A stretch of 64,000 bases of DNA, from assembly GCA_009363875.1 (NCBI GenBank), contig CM018693.1, forward strand, positions 70,416,986 to 70,480,985, read 5' to 3'. This DNA comes from Mikania micrantha (Eukaryota; Streptophyta; Magnoliopsida; Asterales; Asteraceae). Positions 24,046-35,122 of the stretch are shown here, piece by piece; the stretch's first letter is position 1; every line of letters starts with the position of its first letter. Below the pieces are notes generated by a model that worked only from the letters and a program-made list of their open reading frames with translations, was not told the DNA's origin and made no database searches. A program made the position numbers and the translations under genes.

Positions 24046-24510
24046 GGGTATTCGGGTTCGTTTCGGTTGCTCGGTTTTCGTCTCCGTTGCGTTTCCGGAT
24101 CGTAACATGCGTAATTTACGTAATTTAATTAAAAAGACTTTGTTTCAAATGTTTGGAAGGTGGTTATTTGTAATAAATATTTTAAATATTATTTTCTTGA
24201 ATTATTTGTCGTAATTTATTATTTTACGCGTTTCGTTATCACTTACGCGAAATGTACGTATTTTAAATTTAAAGTAGTTTCTTTTTAATTTATTTCTAAT
24301 GAGTTTCTAAATTGTAAAACAGGAAATATTATATTTCCTTAAATTTATTATCGTTCGTTTTTCGTTTCCGTTTCGTTTCGTCAGAAAACGTCACTTACGC
24401 GCGTTTTCGTATAGAGCGCTAACTGTACGAGCACGATCGTACGTTTCACTTTCTGATTTTGTTTTCTACTTTTTCAGTCAGCATTTCAGATCGTTAAACT
24501 ATCAGATCTA

Positions 24511-24536
24511 TTCGTACAGATCGTCACCTATACGAA
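24511..24536 (-). promoter_or_regulatory. U3 inverted repeat around GGTGACGAT, left LTR of C
   Basis: Arms TTCGTA and TATACGAA flank CAGATCGTCACC. An identical copy is at 31210-31235 in the other LTR. The match to motifs in A and D indicates conservation among families whose other U3 sequence has diverged. Confidence 0.6.
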
Positions 24537-24840
24537 AAGTTCGTCGGTTTAGCATTTTGTAACAGCAGCTGTTATAGTTTTGTTCTGGTTATCCTCACAT
24601 ATGTTTAAACCTAATAATACAAAATCAAGCATGGATGCATCTGTTCATGATTTTCTGATGTGTTTCTGACTGTTTAAACCATGAGGTTTAAATCAGAATC
24701 TCAGAAACATCGTGTAATAGTTTATGTTTAGCATCGAATGTTAATAGTTTCTAAGTATTTCTCCTCGATTGTATCTGAGTTACTGTACAAGTTGATGTAC
24801 AGATTACTGTTCCGGTAACGCTTCCGGCACAGATGTTACA

Positions 24841-24880
24841 GTCTCCCCTTGTTAAAGAAATTTCGTCCCGAAATTTAAAA
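24841..24880 (-). other. Polypurine tract and pre-LTR palindrome of element C
   Basis: On the minus strand AACAAGGGGAGAC ends directly at the LTR start (24841 next to 24840). Before it lies AAATTTCGGGACGAAATTT (24862-24880), the palindrome also seen in A and E. Confidence 0.85.
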
Positions 24881-24889
24881 GTTATTATC

Positions 24890-24985
24890 GGTACGACCTT
24901 CTTTGTAAACAAGTGAGAAATCCTTGTTTGATGTGATATCCCTACGCTCCCCAAATAAACTCTGGGTCGCGTGTGGGATCCTTAT
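24890..24985 (-). pseudogene. Remnant of the integrase C-terminal chromodomain-like end, element C
   Basis: A decayed frame on the minus strand keeps RDPEFIWGA and nearby residues that align with RGPEFTWERE of element A at the same distance before the polypurine tract. It has at least one internal stop. It shows that C once had a complete pol. The stretch 24985-25305, between this and gag, has no recognisable coding sequence. Confidence 0.6.
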
Positions 24986-25307
24986 GTATGACCTTGAAGT
25001 TTTGCTAATCTTATTTCTCATAGTTGTTCTACTGTTACGGTTTGCTACTTATCTGTGTAATTCTGACACCTTGTTGTTCAAAACAGACTGATGCTATGAG
25101 CATCAGTTGTTGCACAACCTTAGTGTTAGCGGTGGTTTCCTGTGTATGTTCTATGCATTAACTAAGGATTCATTCATTGTTTCTACGCAATAAAAGAGTT
25201 CCTAAGTTCTCATGGGGTACTCATGTGGTTATACTAAATAGGAATAAGATAAATTTCTTATTCATACTAGTATCAAAATAAAATGAAGTCTGATGAGTGA
25301 GGAAATA

Positions 25308-26615
25308 CTACATACCAGTACCTGTCTCCGGGTCTTGGTGTGCAACAGGAGCTCCTATCATGAAAGCTCTTCCCCTTGGTACTTGATCTCCCAGTTGTGC
25401 CCTCTTTGGGCAGTTCCTGGTGAAATGACCTAGTTCTCCACAGTTAAAGCATCCCTGATTGTTGTTGTAGTTGCCAGGGTTTTGCGGTGGTGGTTTTGCG
25501 ATAGCAGCATTGTTCACAGCCGGTGCCGGTGAAGTTCGACAGTGTTGAGCCAGATGGCCTTTTCGGCCACAGTTGGTACACTGCCTACACGGCATGGTGG
25601 CAGCATGATGAAACTGACATTGTGCACATTGAGGATGTACACCAGTGTAAGGTTTGCGTGCAGATTTAGCAGGTACTGCAGCAACTTGATTGAGTGGTGT
25701 GGGCATTGCATATTGTTGAATGCCTTTTTTTTTCTTCTTCGGTTGTTTCTCTTTAGTCTTGCCCGAATCGTCCTTCAATTCTCCTGACTTCACCATCACA
25801 TCAGTAAGTTTAGCTGACAAGGAAATGGCAGATTCTAAAGTCGCAGGGTTTGCAGCAAGTAAAATGCCCTGAATGCAGGATGGTAATCCTCCTACATATC
25901 GGTCAATTCGCTTTTCTAGAGTTGGCACCATCTCAGGCACCAAGGCTACCAATTCATGATAGCGGGTAGTGAATGCCATGTGATCAGTTCCTTTCATCAC
26001 ATGATTTGAGAGTTCCACTTCTAGTTTCTGACTTTCGTGCTTAGGACAGAATTCATTCCTCAAAAGGGTTTTGAATCCTTCCCAAGGCATGGCTGATGCT
26101 TCATCTCTACCTCGAGCGTGTATCTGGGAGTTCCACCAGGTTAGGGCACGCTTACTGAAAGATCCAGTAGCGTAGCGAACCTTATGTCGTTCCGTACAAC
26201 CACTTATGTCCAATGTATTCTCCATCTTTTCTAGCCATTGGATCAGTCCAGCGGCTCCTTCAACACCGCTAAAGCTTGGAGGTTTGCATCCTACGAATGA
26301 TTTGTACGAACAGTATGATTTAGCGTCGGTGTTTCCACTAGTTTCTCCTGCAGTATGCCCAGATTTGTTACCGTAGCCTTGAATCCTGTTGATCATTTCT
26401 GGGATGATATCCTTCATCTGGTTAGTCAGTTGACTGCTCAGTAATGTTGCCAAGGCAACAGTAGCAGGATCCAAAACTATAGCTGCAGTCGGGTTCGGAG
26501 GAGGGTCCAGTGGAGGAGAAGGCGGCGGTGGTGAATCTGGTGGTGATGGTGTTGATGAATGAGGTGCAGAAGTCTGTCGTGTAGGTACCGGGGTCGGTTG
26601 TCTTCTAGGCGGCAT
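25308..26615 (-). CDS. Intact gag protein of element C
   Basis: A continuous frame of 435 codons begins at MPPRRQPTPVP (26615). An upstream in-frame ATG at 26669 would add 18 residues, but the MPPRR start fits gypsy gag proteins, which begin with a basic, proline-rich segment. Residues about 1-75 are Pro/Ser-rich. The capsid domain follows (CKPPSFSGVEGAAGLIQWLE, ALTWWN, FTTRYHEL, YVGGLP). A Lys-rich linker precedes two intact CCHC knuckles, CTNCGRKGHLAQHC (near 25540-25580) and CFNCGELGHFTRNC (near 25411-25452). The frame ends at GTGM just where protease should start, at the edge of the pol deletion. Gag packages element RNA into particles. This is the only gypsy gag here without a stop, frameshift or lost zinc ligand, so it could still make protein; whether it is expressed is unknown. 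Confidence 0.85.
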   Translation of the reverse strand: MPPRRQPTPVPTRQTSAPHSSTPSPPDSPPPPSPPLDPPPNPTAAIVLDPATVALATLLSSQLTNQMKDIIPEMINRIQGYGNKSGHTAGETSGNTDAKSYCSYKSFVGCKPPSFSGVEGAAGLIQWLEKMENTLDISGCTERHKVRYATGSFSKRALTWWNSQIHARGRDEASAMPWEGFKTLLRNEFCPKHESQKLEVELSNHVMKGTDHMAFTTRYHELVALVPEMVPTLEKRIDRYVGGLPSCIQGILLAANPATLESAISLSAKLTDVMVKSGELKDDSGKTKEKQPKKKKKGIQQYAMPTPLNQVAAVPAKSARKPYTGVHPQCAQCQFHHAATMPCRQCTNCGRKGHLAQHCRTSPAPAVNNAAIAKPPPQNPGNYNNNQGCFNCGELGHFTRNCPKRAQLGDQVPRGRAFMIGAPVAHQDPETGTGM

Positions 26616-26769
26616 TCTGATCATAACCAAAAGATATTGGTTAGTGCAGTGATCGAATGTAGAAGACACAATGCAAACTTAAGTCTTATGTTCTCTACAT
26701 GAGGGTCCCTAAGTTATAGTCTAGGCCAAACCGTTTAAGTAAATGACCTATTATTCTCTATAACCTTGA

Positions 26770-26781
26770 GCTCTGATACCA
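26770..26781 (-). other. tRNA-Met primer-binding site of element C
   Basis: The plus strand GCTCTGATACCA reads TGGTATCAGAGC on the minus strand, the complement of the 3' end of plant initiator tRNA-Met. It lies 3 bp inside the end of the 5' LTR. Confidence 0.92.
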
Positions 26782-27209
26782 ATCTATCACACCCCGAGCC
26801 GGCGGGGTTGGATCGAAGTCCCAGTCGGGCAGAAGGTTCTCGGAGCGCGATATCGTGATGATCAGATTGTTTACATAGCATCAATGTTAAGAATAATTAA
26901 GCACAATAAAACATTAACTAAGATTACAAAGTTAAATTACAAATGTCAAGGTTTAGTAATTTAATTAAGTAAACCTATCAAAAGAATCAAATGTATCTAT
27001 CTTGTATCTGTACAAGATATCAAAAGTGATTTGCTTATGTAACAAAATATGTGCCTTCCAAAAGTCTACTAGGTCCTCTATTCGAGCATCCTAGTATGCA
27101 GTCCTGAAGTCCGAGCCTATTCATATGCATTACCTGAGAAAGCATGTAAGAAAACAAAGTCAACATAATGGTTGGTGAGTTCATGTAGTTTTTATGTAAA
27201 AATAGTTTG

Positions 27210-27600
27210 TAAAATCCTTTGAATGACAACCTTAACCTCACCATTAACCACCTATACCATCTGTTTCAGTATGCTTATATATAGGGCATATGTAGGGGAC
27301 AAGCCCCAGCCACCGTCCCACCACATACTAAACCACATGATATATTGTTCCTGATGATAATTAAGCGTTTCATCCTACATTTTTGATTCCATAACGTTTG
27401 ATTCTTTGAATTTGATTACCCTGTAATTGTTTACCTTGATTCCCTGAATGACAACCTTAACCTCACTAACAACCACCTATGCTATCCAACCAAGTATGCT
27501 TATATATAGGGCATATGGAGGGGACAAGCCCCAGCCACCGTCCCACCACATACCGGGATGTTTAACATATTGTTATTAATGATAATTAAGCGTTTCACTC
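27210..27600 (-). repeat. Duplicated TATATATAGGGCATATG block, right LTR of C
   Basis: Two copies, starting near 27220 and 27447, correspond to the three copies of the left LTR. Confidence 0.8.
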
Positions 27601-29334
27601 CACTACCTTGATTCCACAGCATATAAGTTTTAAGTTTAAGAGCCACCATTATGGACAGCTGAACACCCTAGGGAATTCAGCATCCATCCATAATAGTCCT
27701 AAATATGACTCGTGACGTGTTATGATAGAGGAACCTTCAAGTTAACACAAAGTCAACTAGAAGAACCCAATCATTCTAGTCACTTGTCATAACCATGGAT
27801 GAATCAAGAAGAACACTGAATGACTAGTAGGGGTTGACACACAGGTCAACACGCAGCGGCCAACAGTCTGTCTTACAATGTCCTATAGCTTTAGCATACA
27901 AGTTTAAAGCATTCACATAGTTTCACTGATGACTAGTAGGGGTTGACACACAGGTCAACACGCGGCGGTCAATCAGTGTTTTGTTTAAGCATCCAAGTGT
28001 ATCAAGCATTCCAAGTGTATCAAGCATTCACGTGTTTTCAAGTATCTCAAAGTATAACAAGTATTCACGTGTTTTCAAGCATTTCAGGTGTATTAAACAT
28101 AAAAGTGTTTCATGCATCTCACGCATATAAGTATTTCTAAGCATATAAGTTTTCAAGTTAAGTTTAAGTAAATAATTGTAAGTGTAAAGCAATTTAACAC
28201 TTTACTAAGAGTGTAGAACATTAACTTTCTGAAATAATTATATAGAGTATTAGTGTTTAGTATAAGTATTTTCAAAACCTTAAAATTGTGTATGTAGTTT
28301 AAACATAGAGTTTATAAGTTAAACATCAATTGTATAGTTTAAGCACATAGCTTATAGCATAAGTATTTAGCTCAAAGTTTAAGTATTAAGTTTATATCAT
28401 AAGCATCTAGCATAAGGTTTAGGCTTCAAATCTATGGCGTAAGCCTCAAGTTTATAGTTTAAACTTCTAGTTTGTAGTAAAAGTATCAAGTTTATAGCTT
28501 CTCAAAGTATACTAGTTTCCAGTTTGAGCACAAAGTGTCTGTATAATGTAAATAAGTATAAGGTAAATAGCATTAGCTATTTACACTATAGCCTTAGTCT
28601 TTGGTTTTCCAAACAAGCTTTTCAATTTCAAGCATTAGTATAAGCATTTTAAATATGTACAAAAGCATTTAATAAACATTTCAATAATTGTTTATCATGC
28701 TTCTCAGTCCCGAAGTAAAACAAAAGGTTTGAAAAGGGACAAATGAACTCACCTGGTGTTTGAAGTGGTTGACTATGTAAATACAAGAATGCACACGCTC
28801 TTTGTAGTATTCGTTGTTGTGTTCAAGTTCCTGTATTGATTTCATGTTGTTTACAACTTATAAGTATACATTATAATCGTGGTGTACGCGTGTAAGTGTT
28901 AGCCCTAAAGTAGGCTAACACCTATGAGTCTCGTTCTTTATCCGGCCTCGTTTGCTAGTTAAAGAATATGCTCCCACTTAACCACTTAGGTTGTTGTTAG
29001 GTCATGCCCTTATGTTGTATGTTTAGCTTCTAAACCTTTTTTGAAATCTCAAACTGTCATTGTGTGCTAATTGTTTTGTTATAAGGCATAGCATGTAAAC
29101 CCAAGACTAACTTAGATTTATGGTTTAAACCCCACAGGTTAGTCTTGTTATGATGAAAGATGTTGTTACATGGAAATGATTTAATTAAATCATAACCCTT
29201 GTATGCTCAATCTTTTAAGTTTATAAATTCCTTAAATTGGAATTCACTACCTTTTGTGTTAATAATGAACCATCCTAGTCACTCATGCGTTCGTTTATTA
29301 AATATTAACCTTATTTGTTAACCTCGTGATTAAG

Positions 29335-29810
29335 TGGGCCAAGTAACATACATTGGACCGGTTGATAGCCTTGGACAAAAAATCAAAAGTTTGGGCCCAT
29401 GAATTGGGCCTTGGGCCGAATGATAATTAGTCAGGATATATGGGCCTAACCATTGGGCTAACGTATGTGTCAACGAACTATGTAATTATGTGTGTGGGCC
29501 GAGTTGTGTAAGGGCTAAAGCTTTGGGTTTTGGGCCCGTATGTTGGGCCGAATTAGGAAATGGGCCAAATGGAGCCATGATGGGCTGAATGATATGGGCT
29601 GAACTAACTTCAGTGGCCAAATGGTATATCACGTGGACCCAATTAGCATCTTGGGCCGATTAAAGCTAAGTGTGGCCCAAGCATTATGTACATGGGCCGT
29701 AAGGGTTTGTGGGCCGGAAAATCGAGCTGGGCCGCATAGAATGAATGGCTAGACACTGTGTTGGGCCAAACCAATGTTAGATGAATTCAAGAGTTTTATT
29801 TTGATGGGCC
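29335..29810 (-). repeat. TGGGCC word cluster, right LTR of C
   Basis: About 20 TGGGCC, GGGCC or TGGGCT words occur in 475 bp with no regular period. Most of this block is missing from the left LTR. Confidence 0.7.
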
Positions 29811-29824
29811 ACATTCCAGACCAG

Positions 29825-30430
29825 CGAACCCTCTTGGAAATCAAGGCTAGGTTCGGCTAGTAGGGCGATCAAGGAGGTTCGGTCGTGGTTCACAACACCA
29901 GGTTCGCATGGATTTCAGAGGGTTCGGCAAGTTGGTGTAGGTTCGGGACATGCAGGGTTCGGCCAGGGTGGCCGGCACAGGTTCGGCCAACAAGGTGAAA
30001 AGGTTCGTGAGTCCTTTGGTTCTACTAAGGTTCGCTGATGCCCACATGGTTCGGATGTCATTCACATGGGTTCGGCACCCGAATGGTTCGCCCAAGTCTC
30101 GTAGGTTCGTGAGTCCACAAGAGAAACATGCAGGTTCGTTGGGCTCAAAGGTTCGTCTACTATGATGAAAGGTTCGGTGGTAGGTGAGGCGTAGCAGGTT
30201 CGTGATACAGGGAAGGTTCGCCGGCATGCAGTGAAGGTTCGGTGAGGGTTGATGTTCTAGGGTTCGGCCCAGATGCCATGAGGTTCGGCCACCTCAAGAT
30301 CCACCTAAAAGGTTCGGCCGTCCCACTGTTGCAACCAGCAGCTCATCATCATCGTTTGAGCTGGTTCGAAGGTTGTTTTCACCATGGTTTCATATCATAT
30401 GTGATTCTCGAGATGGTGTGGGTTCGAAGC
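29825..30430 (-). repeat. GAACC (GGTTCG) word array, right LTR of C
   Basis: Over 25 GGTTCG words lie in 600 bp. From about 29970 on it is nearly identical to 23270-23730 in the left LTR. Confidence 0.8.
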
Positions 30431-30654
30431 TTAGGACCTACAGCCGGTTTTAAGGTGATGGTCGAACAAAAGAACAACAAAAACCCTAATATTCGTGAGT
30501 TTCAAAGCTTCATACCTCGAGATCGGCTGGGTAAAACTCCAGATCGGTTGTACTTCCGTGTAGAGGGAGTCGAGAGCTTCGCGTGGACACCAAGAACGTG
30601 CGATTCCGTCAAGAAACGAGCGAGTTATGATCGTTTGAAGGGTGATTCTCCTTA

Positions 30655-30745
30655 GAGAGAGAAAGTGGCGTTTGAGAGAGTTTTAGAGAGAGAAATGGAT
30701 GTGTGAAATGAAAGAAATGAGTCTTATGAGGTTTATATACCCCGA
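30655..30745 (-). promoter_or_regulatory. LTR promoter TATA box and CT-rich leader, right LTR of C
   Basis: This is the duplicate of the promoter at about 24000-24045: GTATATAAAC at 30731-30740 on the minus strand, then a CTCTCTCTAA-rich leader. As part of the 5' LTR this is the copy that would drive element transcription. Confidence 0.65.
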
Positions 30746-31539
30746 GGGTATTCGGGTTCGTTTCGGTTGCTCGGTTTTCGTCTCCGTTGCGTTTCCGGAT
30801 CGTAACATGCGTAATTTACATAATTTAATTAAAAAGACTTTGTTTTAAATGTTTGGAAGGTGGTTATTTGTAATAAATATTTTAAATATTATTTTCTTGA
30901 ATTATTTTTCGTGATTTATTATTTTACGCGTTTCGTTATCACTTACGCGAAATGTACGTATTTTAAATTTAAAGTAGTTTCTTTTTAATTTATTTCTGAT
31001 GAGTTTCTAAATTATAAAACAGGAAATATTATATTTCCTTAAATTTATTATCGTTCGTTTTTCGTTTCCGTTTCGTTTCGTCAGAAAACGTAACTTACGC
31101 GCGTTTTCGTATAGAGCGCTAACTGTACGAGCACGATCGTACGTTCACTTTCTGATTTTGTTTTCTACTTTTTCAGTCAGCGTTTCAGATCGTTAAACTA
31201 TCAGATCTATTCGTACAGATCGTCACCTATACGAAAAGTTCGTCGGTATAGCATTTTGTAACAGCAGCTGTTATAGTTTTGTTCTGGTTATCCTCACATA
31301 TGTTTAAACCTAATAATACAAAATCAAGCATGCATGCATCTGTTCATGATTTTCTGATGTGTTTCTGACTGTTTAAACCATGAGGTTTAAATCAGAATCT
31401 CAGAAACATCGTGTAATAGTTTATGTTTAGCATCGAATGTTAATAGTTTCTAAGTATTTCTCCTCGATTGTATCTGAGTTACTGTACAACTTACTGTACA
31501 GATTACTGTTCCGGTAATGCTTCCGGCACAGATGTTACA

Positions 31540-32316
31540 GTAACACATCTTAGGCTACTCTGTACTAGCCTGCTTGACTGGCAACACACATAGAATCATA
31601 CATAGAATCAACACATTGTATAAGCTTAGCATATAACACATAAAGCTAACTAGGTCTAAGGCTTGCATCATAGATTGAATGAATAATAGACTGAATAAAG
31701 TTTTGAGTAAGACATGTGTAACATCCTAAAAAAAAGAATGTAAAAGGGAGTGTGGTGAAACTCACATGTTTGATGCTAGCTTGTTTCAAATCCTTGATTA
31801 AGAAGCAAGACTATTAACTCACCTATAGTTTGAGGCACCAAGTGTTAACAATCCTTTAGTTCAAATTCAAGGATCCTAAAACTATGACATTTTAATGAAT
31901 GTCTTAGTTTGAATGAATCTATGTTTTGAATGGATTCTTAGAATAACTAGACTTATAATATTGATTTAATAAAGTAGAATATCAAATGTATTCTTTATGA
32001 ATAACTAAACTCAAATGTATTCTTTTTATGAATAACTAAACTAATTGTTTAAGAATATTTAATAATATTCTTATAATAAATAAAGTAGAATATTGAATAA
32101 TTATTTTATTTATTATCTTGTAATTGAATTTATAAGTATACTACTTGAATTAATTTCCCATCACTTTAATCATTTATTTGTATTTAAAAGTTTGTTTACT
32201 TGACTTATAAGTTTTATAAAATTTTATTTGGTCTTTTAAAGGTTTATAAATTTAAAATAATCATTTGATCTCAAAAACAAATATTGTAATCCTTGAAAAT
32301 GTTCTTAAACCTTTAC
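31540..32316 (-). repeat. Sequence S, right copy
   Basis: From TAACACATCTTAGG (31541) to about 32167 it matches 19322-20548 without the Cassandra insertion. It then continues as AT-rich sequence to about 32316, where the truncated 5' LTR of E begins. There is no coding sequence. Confidence 0.6.
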
Positions 32317-33972
32317 TAATCATCTGGATCGTACCAAGGATTGTGTTTACAAGTTCTGATCGCTACTCTACACCCAGAAATCTGTCTGATTAGGTAACGG
32401 TTTGTTTTAACCTTCTAGTTTGATACTGGTTGGTTAGATCTTGTTTTTGAACGTAATGATATAGTTAGGGTTGTTGATTATTGCCTAGATGATGGCTAGG
32501 ATTGATTATAAAAGAAGAACTTGATGTTTTAACGTGTAAATTCTTGTTTTGATCCGTTGTAATGCCCGGTTTTCATGAAATCATAACTATGATTATAATG
32601 GATTAAACCATTTGATTGTGACAATGTAGGTGATTAGTTTGATTAATCTTTGACATGCAAGGTTAAATCCAAGTGTTTCAAACTAATCACAATCATTAAC
32701 ATACTCATTGGAATGATTATCTGATGTTTATGATAACAGTAAGATTAGTATGTTAAACATGGTTATTAAACCTATTCTAATGTCACATTGTGATATTTCA
32801 TGATATTTGGGGAATCAATAACAAGGATTGGTCTTTCCTAAGCCATAAATTCATCTAGAAACGGTTTCAGCACCATAATCAACAACATTAACTATTTGGT
32901 TAATCTGAGAATATTCTAATTAATCAAACGTGTCATCAACTTTATATTAGGAACCTGAATCAGTATAGGTTCCTACATTATCATACATTGTATGATATGA
33001 CGCTAAAATAATTAATTAAAAACCTAATATCGATCGGTTTGATGACTTTCAAGGCAATGTCTCTGACATTGAACGTTCAGAAAGATCTAATAAGTAAGTT
33101 AAAACATAAATAACTCATTTAACCTTAACAAATGCAGAATTTAGCTACCATTACTATTCTGCGTGTGATTTTACCACTCTCCTGACTTTAGGTGAGTTTC
33201 GTACAACGCCTTTTCTTTTTAATGTTTTATAAACCGGGGTATTAGTGTGGAACTTTTCTTGAACATATGATATGTATCACTGTTATCTGCATGATTTCAT
33301 GTGATTTGTTGAGAACTTGTGGATTTCATGGGAATTTGTTTGTAGAACAGAACTCTGTCATGGAACTTAAAAGTTCTCATTCCTTGAACTGTATCTAGTG
33401 AACTGATGTGGGGCCGAACAAAAAACAATGATAGTACTATCGGCTAACAACCCATTTGCGGGAGCTTGCAACTTCCCTTGGTGTAAATGTTTGTTATCTG
33501 TTTCCAGAACTTCTTAGTGTAGTGATAGACATTAAGACAATGAGGCACTAAGATATTTACCGACGGGTAGTATCTTTATAGAACGAGAACGGAGTAGTAT
33601 GAAAGGAACAAGATACGGGTCCCATGGTTATCTTGAACTGAACATTTAGAGAACTTACATATCATATCATATTGTTGAACTTGAACTTTACGATCTCACC
33701 AGCTTTGTGCTGATCTTTCAAACTCAAACGTTTTTGCAGGAAGACAGTGACCAACGGTGAAGATGCACTTTAAGCACTTGTAATTAAATAAATCAGATTG
33801 TGTAATAAACTCAATTCGTAAACTACAATGTTGGTTGTAACGACGATCCTTGTAATGTATTTATTTTAAGTTTATCTGTGTGTTGTGATACCGGATCAAG
33901 TAAGTCACACCTCATCTCTAAGACATCACCACTATGCTTCCGCAATGTTTGACGAGAGGTGGGGGTGTGACA
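32317..33972 (+). repeat. 5' LTR of element E, 5'-truncated (1656 bp)
   Basis: It matches 45606-47281 from TAATCATCTGGATCG onward and ends GGGGGTGTGACA. The first 477 bp, present in the 3' LTR, are missing and replaced by sequence S. A donor-like TTTAG/GTGAGTTTCG lies near 33189 and an acceptor-like TTTTTGCAG near 33739. Confidence 0.85.
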
Positions 33973-33975
33973 GGG

Positions 33976-33990
33976 TGGTATCAGAGCCAC
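33976..33990 (+). other. tRNA-Met primer-binding site of element E
   Basis: TGGTATCAGAGCCAC begins 3 bp after the LTR end and complements the 3' end of plant initiator tRNA-Met over its full length. Confidence 0.95.
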
Positions 33991-34324
33991 AGGTTATAGA
34001 ATTTAGGTGGACTTAGAGACCTAGACTATAACCATAGGCTCGTATAGTGGCACAGAGAGCACCGAACATAACTAAAGAAAAAAATTTGTTTTGAATTAAG
34101 CCCGGATAATCAGATGGTACAAATTCCAGTTATGAGTGGCCAGCATAACTGAAATTTGCAACACGTGTGCGTTCTAGTTTAATTTAATCCAAGCAGAACA
34201 ATAATAACTATAAGGACGGGTAGTTGCTTTGAGATAGGAAGAGATATCATATCATGTTTATGTTGAATATTATTATTCAATATTTATTTCATGATACTGA
34301 TCTGAAAATTTTGTGTATACAGCG

Positions 34325-35122
34325 ATGGCCAATCCGGGTGAACGATATATCTACCAGTGATTCCCATATGTTATATTAGATGATACTCCTAGGTGGAGCT
34401 CTAGGTCAGAATCACACCCATCAGAGGCGTCATCCGTGGCATCCCAGGTGGTACCTGTAGTGCCTTATACACCATAATCACCGGTACCAGTTACACAACC
34501 ACCACCACTAGTACCATCAGGATCGCACGGACATTCACAGCCGCATGCTAAGAATGCATCTGCAGGTAGACGACATAGTTCGTCACCACAGAGAGTCCCA
34601 GTTTGGGCTGGTTTGAGACGGATGCGGGGTCAAGCCCGCAAGACCACTGGATTGCCTCCTGGGCACCAGATGGCACTGAGAGACGAGCCTCCGGTGATGC
34701 ACGAGGTGGGAGAATCCTCCCACCAAGCAGAGCTTCGAGCCCAGTTGCATCAGGTTTCTTAGGACCTACAAGGTGCGAGGCAGGACTTGTAGCAGCAGCG
34801 CGCCACCATCGAGGATACACGTACCACAGTACAGGATATCCTTACTTCTCACCTGACCCTAATGGATTAGGTGAATACATTGGATACGGATACTCGGGCT
34901 TGTAGGATTACGGTAGAGGATCGGTTACGGAGGACATGGAGACAGAAGATCACAGCTGCATTCTGGCAGCTGATTGAGATGTTGAGGGAGGGGATAGTGA
35001 GGTTGAGAGAGACCATACAGTGGTTTGAGGCGATTAGCCTAGAGGCTAGGCTCTTGTGTTTGGCTATAGTGCTGGCCACTATAGCTATCATCATGGCTTG
35101 TTTACCTTATTTCCTTCGGTAA
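34325..35122 (+). pseudogene. Extra ORF between PBS and gag of element E, with hydrophobic C-terminus
   Basis: One frame of 265 codons runs from ATG 34325 to TAA 35120-35122, broken by five in-frame stops at 34358, 34475, 34760, 34790 and 34868. All five could come from CGA, CAA or CAG by a C-to-T change, the decay expected of methylated DNA. There is no frameshift. Codons about 20-75 are Ser/Pro-rich. Codons about 135-240 are charged and amphipathic, likely helical or coiled coil. Codons about 243-264 form a hydrophobic stretch (LLCLAIVLATIAIIMACL and on) that reads as a membrane segment, giving a tail-anchored layout. I recognise no family. An ORF upstream of gag is known in plant Ogre elements, but E has a chromovirus-like pol. 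The preserved frame suggests a formerly real protein; function unknown. Confidence 0.6.

Larger units (their letters stand above)
20549..24840 (-). repeat. 3' LTR of element C, truncated at its 3' end (4292 bp)
   Basis: On the minus strand it starts TGTAACATCTGTGCC at 24840 and is collinear with the 5' LTR down to about 20549, where the last roughly 310 bp (through the TGTGATA-like end) are missing. It carries three copies of the TATATATAGGGCATATG block where the 5' LTR has two. Confidence 0.85.
20549..31539 (-). mobile_element. Ty3/gypsy element C, minus strand, pol-deleted
   Basis: In minus orientation: 5' LTR (31539 to 26785), tRNA-Met PBS (26770-26781), an intact gag, a short remnant of the end of pol, polypurine tract, then a 3' LTR (24840 to 20549) cut at its far end. 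Between gag and the polypurine tract only about 450 bp remain, so protease, RT, RNase H and integrase are gone. It is a non-autonomous derivative that could only move with help from a relative. The LTRs are highly alike but differ by indels, including about 500 bp near 29463-29960 found only in the 5' LTR. Confidence 0.88.
26785..31539 (-). repeat. 5' LTR of element C (4755 bp)
   Basis: It starts TGTAACATCTG at 31539 and ends GGGGTGTGATA at 26785; the final CA is changed to TA. It carries the same modules as the 3' LTR, including splice-like motifs (CACCTGGTG around 28750 and TTACCTGAGAAAG around 27130). It includes about 500 bp (29463-29960) absent from the 3' LTR. Confidence 0.88.

Noticed and set aside
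33976..33990. Possible tRNA gene fragment at TGGTATCAGAGC sites
   Set aside because: Only the complement of a tRNA 3' end is present next to LTR ends; it is a primer-binding site. No cloverleaf sequence was found.
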